Positions 1-12,315 of a stretch of 64,000 nucleotides of DNA are shown one piece after another. The position numbers and the translations under genes are program-made. The stretch comes from Silurus meridionalis (lineage: Eukaryota > Chordata > Actinopteri > Siluriformes > Siluridae): NCBI RefSeq assembly GCF_014805685.1, contig NC_060885.1, positions 34,240,632-34,304,631 on the forward strand, read 5' to 3'. Position 1 is the stretch's first letter. Every line of letters begins with the position of its first letter. Under the pieces are notes generated by a model that made no database searches, had not been told where the DNA came from, and saw only the letters and a program-made list of their open reading frames with translations.

Positions 1-1077
1 AGTAAAGGAGCAATAATGAGAACATGAGTGAGCGTGTATCACTGTAAAATCGCATGCAATGTGGGCAGGTCCTGGTTGGTACTACTGGAATATTTGTTTG
101 TGTTTTAATTGTTTACATAGATTTTCTGTCAAATGTTCAGCTTGTAATATTCTTCATTCATCATGGATCCATGGTGAGTAGTTTGTGAGCCTATGACTGC
201 ACATTAGAAGGAGAAGTGATGCAATAATTTTTTCTGTACAGGCAACATGAAAAATGATGTAAATCATATAATCTCACTAATTTATAAATAGCAGCGATGC
301 TCCTACTCATGTTCCAATGGCAATGAAGCTGCTCCTTGTGTTACTTTAAACATGAATCATGGTGACACTAAACACTCATGATGATGCAGCATTTCCATCA
401 CACAGTAAACACTGTAATCCTTGGGTTAATAAAACCCCTAAGGTTCTCTGATTGTTGTCTTACCTCTGGGTGATGTTGGACCCTGTAGAAGATGATGATG
501 ATGGTCAAATTGCGGAGGTTGCACTTTACGCACACATCTCTGTCGACGGTTCTCTTTGTTCCTGAGATGATATTTATTTCATTCCCTCCAGTTTTTCTGT
601 GAAACAGAAGACCACTATTTGACTAAAGTGGAGTTGTTGGAACATTTTTGTGTGCATATAGACCGGCACTGCACTGCTCTCATGAACACTACTAAACTGT
701 GGCATTTAGGGACACGTGTACAGCTCAAATATGTACAATTACGTTTTTTTGATCAAGAACACTACGCATCTCTTTTGTTGTGACCGCTATGGAATGCAAA
801 CCAGTTGCAAAGTTTTCTATTGTAGCTTATTCCTCAGAAATCTTTTTTATAATGTCTACTTCAGAGCCTTCCATGTCCTTAAAACAATAAAATCAGCTTT
901 GACTGCTCAAATTTGAGTGTTGTTTTTTCTTTTTTTCTTTTTTTACATTTTATAAATTATTCTCACTATAGTGCATCTCTCTGGTGGTGAATCCAAAAAG
1001 TGAGATGACTTTTGCCTGAAAACGTGGCCCTTCCAAAAATGTTTGAATGATGCTCCCAAAAAAACATCACCTGCTCA
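1..1077. other. Upstream flank, mostly without recognised genes
   Basis: Apart from the candidate minus-strand exon at 464-596, I see no convincing coding sequence. The short open frames here have no recognisable similarity and no splice context. The base composition is ordinary AT-rich intergenic DNA. Confidence 0.5.
464..596 (-). other. Candidate internal coding exon, unidentified gene
   Basis: Read on the minus strand, this 133-bp block has a consensus acceptor (TTTCACAG just before it) and a consensus donor (CCCAGAG then GTAAGA). It is open for 44 codons in one frame. The peptide includes DRDVCVKCNLRNL followed by a hydrophobic run and FYRVQHHPE. I do not recognise the family. The two cysteines and the hydrophobic segment could suit a small secreted or membrane protein. 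Neighbouring exons would lie before position 1 or between 600 and 1500. It could be a chance splice-flanked frame. Confidence 0.3.
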
Positions 1078-1550
1078 ACTTCACTTCCTCCTCCTGAAGT
1101 TCACTGCAAGAACCTTTGATCATATTAAAATGTCTGAATCCTCACACACAGCTCCAGTGCGGACTGTGGAGCATGTTAGATGTGATCTGTAAGCCCTGTT
1201 GAATCAAAATGTTATCATTGCTATGAGTTAGTAGTATTAATAGTGGTGTCACTGACACTATTATGATGTATTGCTTTGGTTCCCTCCTGCAATCTCGTGA
1301 TTTGCCATTAGAAACCCTGCGTCATAGATGCAGTTCCTTGACTCCTCCAGTAGATGGCGTTTTTGGTATTAAAAGTACTGTAGTTTTGACAAAAAGTGCA
1401 ACGTGGAAAGTTTGAACGTGCGTGACAACATCACGAGGGCTTACAGTTCATGTCTAACATGCTCCACAGTCCGCACTGGAGCTGTGTGTGAGGATTCAGA
1501 CATTTTAATGTGATCAAAGGTTCTTGCAGTGAACTTCAGGAGAAGGAAGC
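1078..1550. repeat. Long inverted repeat over the slc39a9-like 5' region
   Basis: The segment at about 1078-1200 reappears in reverse complement at about 1435-1550. The arms are roughly 115 bp with only scattered differences and a 2-bp indel. They are separated by a spacer of about 235 bp. The right arm runs to within about 10 bp of the slc39a9-like start codon, so it contains the gene's presumed leader. The left arm carries the same leader pointing the other way. Confidence 0.85.
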
Positions 1551-1560
1551 GGTGAAGGCG

Positions 1561-4500
1561 ATGGACGGAGCCGTGGCTGTGTTATTAATCTCTCTCGCGA
1601 TGTTTGTGGGATGTTTTCTGCTCGGACTCATTCCATTACTGGTCAACTTTTCCCAGGTAATAACAAACCATGTCATCTTTATCACCTCTGTAAAGAAATG
1701 GAAAAACATGTCTGTCTTTACTCTAATACTCTAATACTTATTTAACCCACTGATCATTTCTGCTTTAATGTTTATAGTCCATATTAACAGTTTATTACTT
1801 TATAATTGGGTTGATCACAAACTCTAAAGGAGTTTAGAAATGTGCAGGTTTTACAGTTATTTACATATTCATGTTATATAGAATGTTTGGATTTGCATGT
1901 ACTTTATAAAACTATACAAATCTGTATTAATTAAAAGTACAAATATAATGAATGCTATTTGTTTGTACCTTTTATGACTTTTGGAAAAGAAAAAAAAACC
2001 TAACTGTTAAAACACTTACCGACATCCTACAGCAGAAACAGCAGTTTATTACTGTGTTTGGGGCGGGGCTTCTATGTGGCACCGCCCTCGCGATTATCAT
2101 TCCGGAAGGGGTGGAGCTACTGGAGGGGTCATCCAGAGGTAATCCATATTACTTACAGCATAATCACTGATCCAGATCAAATCTAACTGTACTTATTAAA
2201 ATGCCAGAATACCTTCATCTGATTATATCGTATCTCAGAAGCCTAGTTTATAACGCAAACTGTAAAAACATCAGGAAGTGCTCCTCTCATGCTCTTGCTC
2301 CTGTGAGCACTGAGCCCCAAGAAATAAACAACTTTTTCCATCCCCTGTCCATCATCTACACTTTGTTCATGAATCAACACCGCAGTCTTAAACTCGGCAT
2401 GAGTTCGTACCTAAATAAAAAGTTCCACACTGCTACTGATTGATAACATTATATCCCAGGGGTTATTGTTGCTCCTACTGTCTCATAAAGAGGATCATTT
2501 GAGAAATAATTGTACATCTCTATATATTAAATATTTGTTCATGTTCTACACACATTTCATCCTGCAGGTTCGTTTTGCTCGGATGCAACAGCTGAGCGAA
2601 ACAACTCGGATTCGATTTCTGCTCTCAAGCCTTCTTCAGAGAAACGGTTGCGTCCGCACGTCTTCATTGGAGCTTCACTGGTCCTGGGGTTCACACTGAT
2701 GTTTGTGGTGGATCAGATTGCTGAGTACTGCTCTGCACATGGTAACTGTGCACAAGCTCGTGCTATAACACCAGAGCATTTAATCATTAGATGGTTTTTA
2801 AGCCTGTAAAATAATTAAAAGCACTGAATCATTACCCAAAGTGTAACATTATGGTATTTATGCTTAGTTTTAAATATGTTGTATTGTGAAATATCAGAAT
2901 GGGGTTCCAGAAGGTTCAGTTTGTTTCAATCTCAAACAGCATTTCTTTAATCTCTCACGTTCTAGTCTCACGTGCGAGCGGATACAGCGGCAGCACCACT
3001 GCGACTCTGGGTCTCCTCATTCACGCAGCAGGTATTGACAAATATTCACTTCCTTATTAGACTTGGCAAAAATAAAGCACACTTCCTGATGAGTGTGCAG
3101 TGGGTTGGGTTTGCAGTCTGGGTCTGATTCTGTGTAACAGGAAGAAACGATAACGGCCACAGCAGTAGTTACAAAATCGGACAATTTCTTATTACTATGA
3201 CTCAATTTAGCTTTTTCTGTTTTTGCTTTACTTTTATTAACCTCGTTCTAATTGTACACTGATGTTTAAATCTGAGCTGAAGAGAAAAAAAACACACACT
3301 TTGTAGAAAAACCTGTTAATTACATCTCCATTTGTGTTAATCTCCTACATACTGTAGATAAAAAAGGAGCTCAATAGAGTTCACTTACTTTATTTCTAAT
3401 TTCTGCTCCATGCATATGTTCAGTTACAGCATATATGTTGTTTTATGTGATTATCTACACTCACCAGTCACTTTAATAGAAACACGATGATTCTTCCAGC
3501 CAGTCCTCCAGGTGGAAGCACAACGGACAAATCTTTCAGATAAACGACAACAGCTGAGGTGTGATGTGAAATATACCCAAAGCTCAGGATCTGTATCTGG
3601 AGGGTTTTATTGATTGTTTCGCTTTGATGTAAATGTTTGACTCAAAAATAAAGAAAGAGCAGGTGTACAGTTTCCCTATTAAAGTGATCCGTGAGGGTAT
3701 TTTTTTAATACAAAGACATGTTTCCAGTTTGGTGGTTGATGAGGTGTGTATTTGTGTGTCTTTGTGTATTTGTAGCTGATGGTATGGCTCTAGGTGCAGC
3801 TGTTGCATCATCTCAAGTGTCAGTTCAGGTCATTGTCTTCTTTGCTGTAATTCTACACAAGGTAAGAAGACCTTAATCACCATCCAAAATCCTCCTATAA
3901 TGAACTTAAATACATCATTTTAAATTGAGGAATTGAGCGTCAGGTCTTTTGAACTGAGAGAAAACTAGTGGCCTGTGAATACAGGATTTGTGTAAATAAA
4001 TGCAAGGGTTTTTATTTCTATTAAATGAGAGCTGGTGAGAGTCAGAACATACTGCACTGGGCATACTCATGTCTGCCTTTGATAAAGCTTTTCTGTCCTT
4101 CATAGGATGAAATTTATCTTCTTTTGCTTTTATTTCTTGTGATTTTCAGTCTACATTTTTTAGCCCTGATGGAATATTTATAAAGACAAACTCGTTTGTA
4201 AAAGCAGCGATGTAGACGTTAGTGAGAAGCTCAGACTCAAGAACTATTTTGTTTGTGTAATCTGAAATTTGGGTCGAACTCTGACATCATCCTGCTTCAC
4301 TTTTTTTTTTCCAGGCCCCTGCTGCATTCGGCCTCGTCTCATTTCTCATGCATGCAGGTCTGGAGAAAAGCACAGTTCAGAAGCATTTGCTGGCTTTTTC
4401 CTGTGCAGCACCTCTGACGGCAATCTGCACCTACTTCATCCTAATCGCGGTGAGACATCTAACAGGACAAACACGTTCTGTCTGTTTTCTGCAGGAAGAG

Positions 4501-4975
4501 ATGGAACGAGGAAGTTTGCCTCATCTGTAAAAATATAATGTTTGTTTTTTCATTTGTCCTTTTCACATGTGGTTCGGTACATAACGTATCTTTGCTAGTT
4601 TAGCAAATAGTGATGTCATGGTAGATTCAGAGAAACCACACGATTAGATACGAATCCGTGTCCCAAGGATCATCTACACATTACTCATCTAAATCATTAA
4701 TTTTTGAACCCATGCAGACTGGTGGATCATCAGAACACAGACTCAGTGCAACAGGAATTGGCATGCTGGTCTCTGCTGGGACTTTCCTCTACGTGGCTAC
4801 GGTGCATGTTCTTCCTGAGATTAACAGCAGAGGGCAGCAGCGGTCCGGTCCGGTTCACCACCACGCGGGAACAGGAGCGTTCCATCACACAGGACTCGGT
4901 GTACTGGAAAGCGTCACTCTGGTGGTCGGAGCTGGACTTCCGGTTCTCTTAGCCCTCGGTCTACCTGAGGAATGA
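1561..4975 (+). CDS. slc39a9: ZIP9-like zinc transporter (SLC39 family)
   Basis: Seven exons: 1561-1656, 2033-2138, 2568-2741, 2966-3031, 3776-3861, 4315-4449 and 4718-4975. All introns are GT-AG and the joined frame gives 306 residues, matching the usual ZIP9 length of about 307. ZIP9 is a multi-pass zinc importer of the Golgi and plasma membrane, also described as a membrane androgen receptor. Diagnostic blocks are [11 protein letters not shown] and IIPEG (TM2), [12 protein letters not shown] with the metal-binding HxxxD (TM4), [19 protein letters not shown] (TM5) and [16 protein letters not shown] near the C-terminus. It departs clearly from canonical ZIP9. The loop after TM2 lacks the His-rich stretch and is Ser/Asn-rich, while a His cluster ([12 protein letters not shown]) sits near the C-terminus. 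It may be a diverged paralogue rather than the orthologue. The ATG at 1561 opens the first hydrophobic segment. Confidence 0.9.
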
Positions 4976-5247
4976 AACTCATTCGTTGACTAAGATTCCC
5001 TGTGGGACTTTTTTTTTGCATTTTATTCTTACAAATGATCCAAGAGTTCAATTATTTATGAGTGTTTTTGTAGCCCTTTGCCAAATCTGTGAACTTAGCA
5101 GTATTTTTATATTTCAAATGCACTGGTCCGTGTTTCATTTCACTTCAGAACATCATGCTGGTGTTGATCCAGGAATTCACCAACACCGAAATTACTGCTC
5201 CACGATTAATTGTATCGCATCGCAATGTCGCGATTTAATGAAATAAA
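4976..5247 (+). other. Presumed 3' UTR of the slc39a9-like gene
   Basis: The stretch follows the stop codon and carries an AATAAA hexamer at 5242-5247, the first good poly(A) signal downstream. The mRNA end is inferred. Confidence 0.45.
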
Positions 5248-5578
5248 CAAGTGCACGTGGACACACTTTCTGAGAACAGTGCGATTATTCAGCGCCGCTA
5301 CAAAAACACGAAAAAACACGAGTCTCAGTTCAGGCAGTGCACAGGTGGCGTGTTTGGTCACGTGACTTCCCGGTGTGCAGGTGAAGGTGGACGCTGAGCA
5401 GATCGACACTGAACTGGAAGCCAAAAAAGAAATAAACCGCTGGGTCTGTAATGTAACCACCTTTTAGCTTTAAGATCACAAAGATTCGCTAAATTAAAGT
5501 GACAATATGACAAATCTGTTTCTGGTCCGGGTTGGGACCTGCACCTGGCAACCTTTCTAATACACATCCCCATACCCC

Positions 5579-5609
<31 letters not shown>

Positions 5610-5735
5610 CACCCTCTCTCTCTTTGTGTGTGTGTGTCTCTCTCTCTCCCCCTCTTTCCTTGTGTCTCTCCCTCTCTCCTTGTGTCTCTCTTTCTCCCTC
5701 TTTCTCTCCCTCCCTTTCTCTCTCTCTCGCTCCCT

Positions 5736-5771
<36 letters not shown>

Positions 5772-6255
5772 GTAAAACAGGGCAGTTTCTTGCTTTTGGA
5801 ATCCTGGGTAATATTGGTATTGTCACCCCTATGTCTCTGATCTCCCACCACAATGCTCCACTCCCACCATACAAATCATCAGCAATCTTCCATAAAAACA
5901 AAAACGTCCAACACATTTAATAATAATGACTGCAAAATTGCCTGAATTAAAGTATGTAAACATGTACTGTATCTTAAACAGGTAAAGAATTTTAATAGTC
6001 GAGGGCAGTGGCAGGTGAATTCAGATGGCAAACAGAAACAATAAACATATTTATGGGGTTTTTTTGTGATTCAGTGCTGTAATATTTCACCGCTCCTACC
6101 CTCGAGTGCGTGTTCCTTTATTACTAATTCATTTCAGAAACTCACCTCTGCTTTAAAGTGCTGTGCAGAACTACAAGTGAAAACATTCACCATCTTAAAG
6201 AAGAAGAATTTATCATACTGTACACAATATCTGCAATAGTCTGCACATTGACCCC

Positions 6256-6298
<43 letters not shown>

Positions 6299-6636
6299 AT
6301 GACCAGTCTAATGTGAGAGATTATTTTAAATGTAGTTAATACACTTTTTCAAACAAAACATACTTAAGAAAAAAGTAAAATTACAGAGAAAAAAAAACGA
6401 CTGAATTGCAGTAAAGAGAGTAAACATCATTCATTAATTTCCCCCTGTTCAACGCTATAAAATGTACTTTGACCAAACAAATATATACATGTACATATGT
6501 TAATACAAAAAGCTTGATTTTATTCAAACTGTACTGAAAATACATGAAGCTACATCACATTTCATACCTTTGTTTAGATTTTGTACATGTCCTATAAAAT
6601 ATTCTTCCTAATAAAATATACTAATATCTAATATAT
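5248..6636. other. Intergenic DNA with (CT)n and (CA)n tracts
   Basis: An imperfect (CT)n/(CCCT)n tract covers about 5577-5771 and a (CA)n tract about 6260-6295. Both create long low-complexity open frames that are not genes. The segment at about 5190-5460 has the flavour of a decayed DNA transposon (a 'cacgatt...tcgcatcgcaatg' motif). A short frame after a possible acceptor at 5380 is too weak to call an exon. Confidence 0.5.
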
Positions 6637-6829
6637 CTCAAGTTTAGAGGTGGCAAAAGTACACAAATCTTTTAGAAGTACAGATCCTCATGTTTAAAAT
6701 ACTCGGGTAAAATTTGAAGAACTGATTAAACTTTTTTACTCAAGTGAAAGTTTTGGCTCAGACATGTACTTAAGTAAAAAGTAGTTATTACTTCTACCTG
6801 TTTTAGCTGTTAACTGGACCTCACATCAT

Positions 6830-7013
<184 letters not shown>

Positions 7014-7021
7014 GGGATGGA

Positions 7022-8405
7022 TGTGATAGCCTAGTGGGTTAATGTCAGGGTCCCCACGAGGATGTTTGATTCCTGCTCGAGCTGGTGGTTTCTGTGTTGG
7101 TAAATAAAACTTCTGGACCTTGTCCACTCTGAAAACATTCCAATTCTGTGTTGGATTAATTTCTTGATTTCCTGGTCTTAAATGAAAGATAACCCCACCA
7201 AAAAAAAGCACTTCTGTGGTCGCTCAGTGGGTTAAGGCTTCTGCCTCATCTAAACATGCATCCCAGGCTGATCTCTTCCATGGTTCATCAGATTAAGGCC
7301 GGTTCCTCGCTGATGGTGAAGATCAGGGTTTGAATCCTGCTAGTTGCGATGTCGGTTATGTTCCTGCTTCCTAAATCTTTCTTTAGCTTTATATTCGTGT
7401 GTTGATGGTTTAAAGGTAGATAGACCTGCTCTAAACAAACTTCCTGGCCTGTCTTCTCTGATGGTCCAGTGGGTTAAATCAGGTGTCATGCTTTGGTTGG
7501 GGTTCAGGGTTCGAATCCTGCTTTCTGCCTGCCAGTCATGATCAGGATTCACTTCCTACATCTTTCTTTATCGATATATTTTTGTTTTTAATGGGTTGAA
7601 AAGAAAGATAGACCTGCTCTAAACAATTAGCACAGCCTGTCTTTCCAGATGGTTCAGTGGGTTAAGACTGGTACTTTGCTGTTGGTGGGGTTCAGGGTTT
7701 GAATCCTGCTTTCTGTGTTTCTTTCTGGTCTGAATTTCTTGCTTTGAAGCACGAAACGAAGGATAAACCCCCAAAAAAAGAAGGTGTGTTGTGGGACTTG
7801 ATGGCTTTGTGGTAAAAGCCTTGCCTCTGAGCTCAGCGGTTGCTGCTTCAAATCTGGCTTGTCCCCACACTGGGTAAGTTGTGTGTGGTGAGCCATGGAG
7901 TTGGTGACTGTGAAGACCTGCTTGGTTACAGCTTCAGAAAGAAATTGAGGGGGATAGTTTTGCATTTAGGGGGAGGAGAAAAATGCTATTAAATAAAAAT
8001 GTTTTGCCTGGAGCCTAAGTTCATACTTTTTTGGACATTTTTGCTGCCAGGGGGGGAGACGCCTGAATATTGCCCCCCCGGGTTCAGGATACGCCCTTTG
8101 AAACCGTCCACATCCAACCTTTCACGCAGCCATTTCTGACACCTTCCTCACTCTGGTCACTGGAACCTTCCACGCTCTTAACTTTGAGTCCTGGCTGGGG
8201 TTTGAACCAGCAACCTCTCAACCCAAAGGCAGAGCTCTTCCAATTGAGCCACAGGATCTCCTGCAAGAACCTGATTTTTAGGACCTTTTTTGGTTCTTTT
8301 ATAAAACTTTTTAAACACTTTAAAGGAAAGCTAAGGGGTAGGAATTGAACCAGGTGAGTCAGATTGCAGAGGCCGCATCACTAAACCACTACACTACCAG
8401 AGGGG
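7022..8405. repeat. Array of tRNA-like modules inside the hAT-like element
   Basis: At least four heads on the plus strand resemble degenerate tRNAs. A-box-like segments are TGGTCGCTCAGTGG (7217), TGGTCCAGTGG (7462) and TGGTTCAGTGG (7650). B-box-like segments are GGTTTGAATCC (7327), GGTTCGAATCC (7508) and GGTTTGAATCC (7696). A further head at about 7799-7860 and a decayed one at about 7022 fit the same plan. Heads at about 7275, 7461 and 7646 are spaced roughly 185 bp apart, joined by a shared tail containing 'agatagacctgctctaaaca'. Two more modules at about 8197-8266 and 8337-8403 lie in the opposite orientation. None has a convincing acceptor stem, so these are not functional tRNA genes. 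Confidence 0.65.
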
Positions 8406-10132
8406 TGACAAACAAGGCTTTGCTTATTGGACTCTTGGTTTTTCTATAGTTAAGAGACCACTGTTTTCTCTTAGATCATGATGGTAGAGTGTCAAAACTT
8501 CTCCTTCCTGTACATTCTCTCAGTTACTCGAAGTCTATGAGAAGTGACTCAGGTACAAGAACCACATCTCCAACACCTGCACCACTGATATACCATGATT
8601 TACCAGCAACCAATTTTAATGACCTTTTATTGTTCTGTTTTTAAAAACTTCTTATAATGTTCAATATGAAACTAGAGGTAAGAATCCAACCAGGAAAGTC
8701 TTTCATCATAGATCACTAATGGCATTACTTCAAAACTCAAAACTTTGTTAGACATGTAAATAAGCAGGAAAGACAGAGACAAAGACAAAGAGACACAGAC
8801 ACAGCTTTAGAAAGAGTGAGAAACAAATAGAGAGACAGCAAGAGAGACATATACAGTGAGACAGAGACATTTACTAAAAGAGACACAGAGACAATTAGAT
8901 AGAGAAAATAGAGAGACAAAGATAGCGAGATATAGCCACTTCCTGTTGGAAGTGTTTCTCCCGAGCGACTCTTAATGATCTCATTTACTAAATGAGCAGT
9001 AGTGAGTTAAGTGCTTGCTCAGGTGCCCAAAACTGGCAGCTTGGAGGTGTTAAACATGTATCATATTTACAGCATGTGATATGTATGTAAGCATATGTAC
9101 AGTGATTAAATATAAAGGCTATATCAGTGCAGAGACGTGTGGACATCATTAAGAGCCTTTGCTATGTTTCCACACGGACAGTTAATGAGGTGACACCGGA
9201 GAGACTGCACCTCTTCAAGTCAAGTCAGGAAGCTTATATATATAAAATTATAGACATTTTACAGATTTAAATGATGTATTGTTTTTATCTGTACGATCAA
9301 TAAAGACAGTAATTTAAGTTTGTGTCGCCATTATGAGGGAAAAACCCACAAAACGCCCCCTAGAGGGTAAATTGTGTAAAACATGGTGGATTTGGTGTTT
9401 GATTTGAGACTTGGCGCAGAAATAAAACAAAAGTTTACTGATTAAAACATTTTTTATCTGGAGTTTATTTATTTATTTTATATCTAAGAAAGGACGTCGT
9501 GGATAAACGTATTTTTTGCCGAATTTTTTTTAATTGTGCCTCTTTTTTATTTAGTTATTTATTTATGTATTTACATTTTCTATAAAAATGATGAAACAGA
9601 AATGCGCTGAATTGATAGCGTTAATAAAATTTAGTGCCGTTTACAATCCACATATAGAACACAAGCAGAGAAAAGATGATGATGATCAGGAATGTGTCTG
9701 ATCTCAGTCATGTTCTCATCACTGACTCCCTCTGTCTCATCCACATTAACCCCAAACTTCTTACTGCTTCTGCCTGCTGATTCTTATCTCCATAAACTAG
9801 TCTACATCTGTGGTGAGTGAGAGTCAGGACTTTATACACCAGCGGAGTGAAAAAGACGCGCAGTAACAGGAAATCAGTTGTTCGGCTGAAATCGATGCAC
9901 AGTGAAAATAAAAATAATATTTCACCAAATCAGTGGATTAAAACTAAAGTAACGAGCCAATTTTGAAAATGTAAGAAGTAAAAAGTACAGATATTTGTGT
10001 AAAAATGTAATGAGTAAAAGTGAAAAGTAAAAAATGAGTAAATAGTGGAGTAAAAAACTGATACCAGAAAAATCTACTGAAGTACAGAAACGAAGTATTT
10101 GTAATCCGTTACTTCCCACCTCTGCTCAAGGT

Positions 10133-11578
10133 AATAAAATATAATAAAATCTCGAGCTAAAAAGGGGAAAAAAAGGATAGGACAATATGGCTGATTAACA
10201 CAGGTGCTGATTAAATAGACATGTTTATAAAAATGCAAGTATCTGTGTCATCAAACCTTCAGCAGAGTTCGTCTGCACTTCGTCCGTCCTCTAAAACCCA
10301 AACCACAGCACAGGTTCCTGCTGTAAACGAGATGACCAGACCTGGAAAGATGTTCTGGAAAGACGTCAAAACATCAGCTTTGCTCTCCAGAGCGGAAGAG
10401 CAGATCTGTTTATCTGCCCAGTTTGAAAAAAAACGTCACAGCTTTTATACATACAAATAAATACACACACCAACATTAACGTACACACAGAATTCAGCTC
10501 AGGTTTTATTGGACACACTCGAGCCTGATGCCTTGAACTCCGCATGGCAGCGCAGAACGCTGAATCACTGGCATGATGAAAAAACAACACGAGAAATGGC
10601 AGCTATTAACTGCTAAACTTTTCACCTTCATCTTTATCCAGCATGTGGATACACCGGAGTACAACAGAAGAAAAGGAAACTCTTTTTTTTTTTTTACAAA
10701 ACTTATGGCATTTTTATAATGGCACCTGTAAAATCTTTACATGCCCACAATTAAAAAATAAACCAAAAAAATGGAATTTCAGGGAACAATATCATTCTGT
10801 TTGTTCACAGTTACTGTCGTGTTGTTGGCTGTCAGTTTCCCTTTTAAAAATAAAAACAATTCTAAAATACGATTTACATTAATAACTTGCATAATAAGAG
10901 AGATCTATCTCGACTATTTTTAAAGCACAAATATTGTACACACTGTATTTTCCGCACACATTTTTTTGATGTAGAGGGAAAAAGCTGCAGTACTTTAAGG
11001 CTTTTGTACTCAACGTTACACAAGTAAAAAAAAAAATTAAATAATACAATAAAAATAATTCTATGGTTCCAACTAACAACATGCAAAAAGAAATGTACAG
11101 TGTAGTGTTAACTACTGCCCCCTGTTGGGTGACATTAGTACTAACACCTATTAAAAAATAATGCTAAATATTAAAGTTAGGAGAATAAAATAAAACTGGC
11201 ATTTCCGCAAAACTTCTACTACTACTTCCAACTGAAACAAAAAGTTCAAAGAGATCAAAGAGGGAAAATTAAACCACAAGTTAATCCAATTAGGATTTTT
11301 TTTACTTACACAATGGCTTTAGATGGAACAGTTTTGTGGTAAATCGCTTTTCATCAACAAACCCGTCTGTTCCAGGGGTGTTAAAAGAAAACCACGAGGC
11401 CATGAACATGTTCTTCTGAATAAGTAAAATTTATCTTCAGGCAAAAGTGTAGTTCTATTAAACTTGGAAGACTGATTAAATACTAAATCCTTGTGTTTTC
11501 AAATGGCACAGTTGAGCAGTTTGGTAATGTTTGTCCTTTACTTTCTCTCCCAGAGGGTGATATACTGAGTAAGATGTG
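10133..11578 (-). other. Downstream flank / 3' UTR of slc29a1
   Basis: The region lies just beyond the slc29a1 stop on the minus strand and has no recognisable gene. A minus-strand AATAAA (TTTATT on the plus strand near 10504) is one possible poly(A) signal, but there are other candidates, so the transcript end is not fixed. Confidence 0.35.
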
Positions 11579-12259
11579 TTAGATCAGTGCCCTGAAGCCA
11601 AAGGACAGTGCAGCTCCCAACGACAGACCCAAGGACAGAAAGAAGACCATGATGGCCCCGGCTGTCTCTGCTTCATGCTGGGCCACTTTCCTGTGGGACA
11701 GATCCAAAACGAGAAAATAATTACTAAATAAGTGCTAACACGTGGTGATCTGTGACGCGTCATATCCAGGATGTTTTCCTTAAGCCTGGTGTTCTTAAAA
11801 TGTGCCTTTATATTTACCTTTGGCTTTTTATGTGTCTAATCTTCATTGAGAAACCTAGGAATCCTCTCAGCCCTGAACATTAAACTAAGATTTTCTTGGC
11901 AAACCTTCTCATCTTCTCCTTTTGGTCTCATGTTCTGTTTTGTTGGACTGGCGTACATTTAGCTTTCTCCCCCCACATTACTATAAAATTTGAGGATTTC
12001 CTTTCGGTCACCCGACACTGTGGGTGTGCCAGGTGTTACAAACATCTGCACCCGACTGAACTATGACACTAATTGCATGAGTAAAGATTCGCCGCTTAAG
12101 TATCATGTGATATTGTTTTTTTAGAAAACATCAACATTCATCTCTGATGTTCAGTAAGTAATGTTCACGATACACTGTTCTGCACAGAACAAATATATAG
12201 TGCAGTGTGTGGTTTAAATCCGAGTTCATAATACAGTATGAAGCTTGCAATGTGGTCAA

Positions 12260-12315
<56 letters not shown>

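Noticed and set aside
5380..5460. Possible exon after GTGTGCAG encoding VKVDAEQIDTELEAKKEINRW
   Set aside because: The peptide looks coiled-coil-like but no partner exon, start or family could be found, and the surroundings resemble a decayed DNA transposon.
5357..5916. Several long overlapping open frames on both strands (Arg/Glu-rich or Ser/Leu-rich)
   Set aside because: They are translations of the (CT)n/(CCCT)n tract and have no splice context or family.
7327..7706. Functional tRNA genes at the GGTTCGAATCC boxes
   Set aside because: A and B boxes are present, but acceptor stems do not pair and the anticodon region is not convincing, so they are called tRNA-like repeats.
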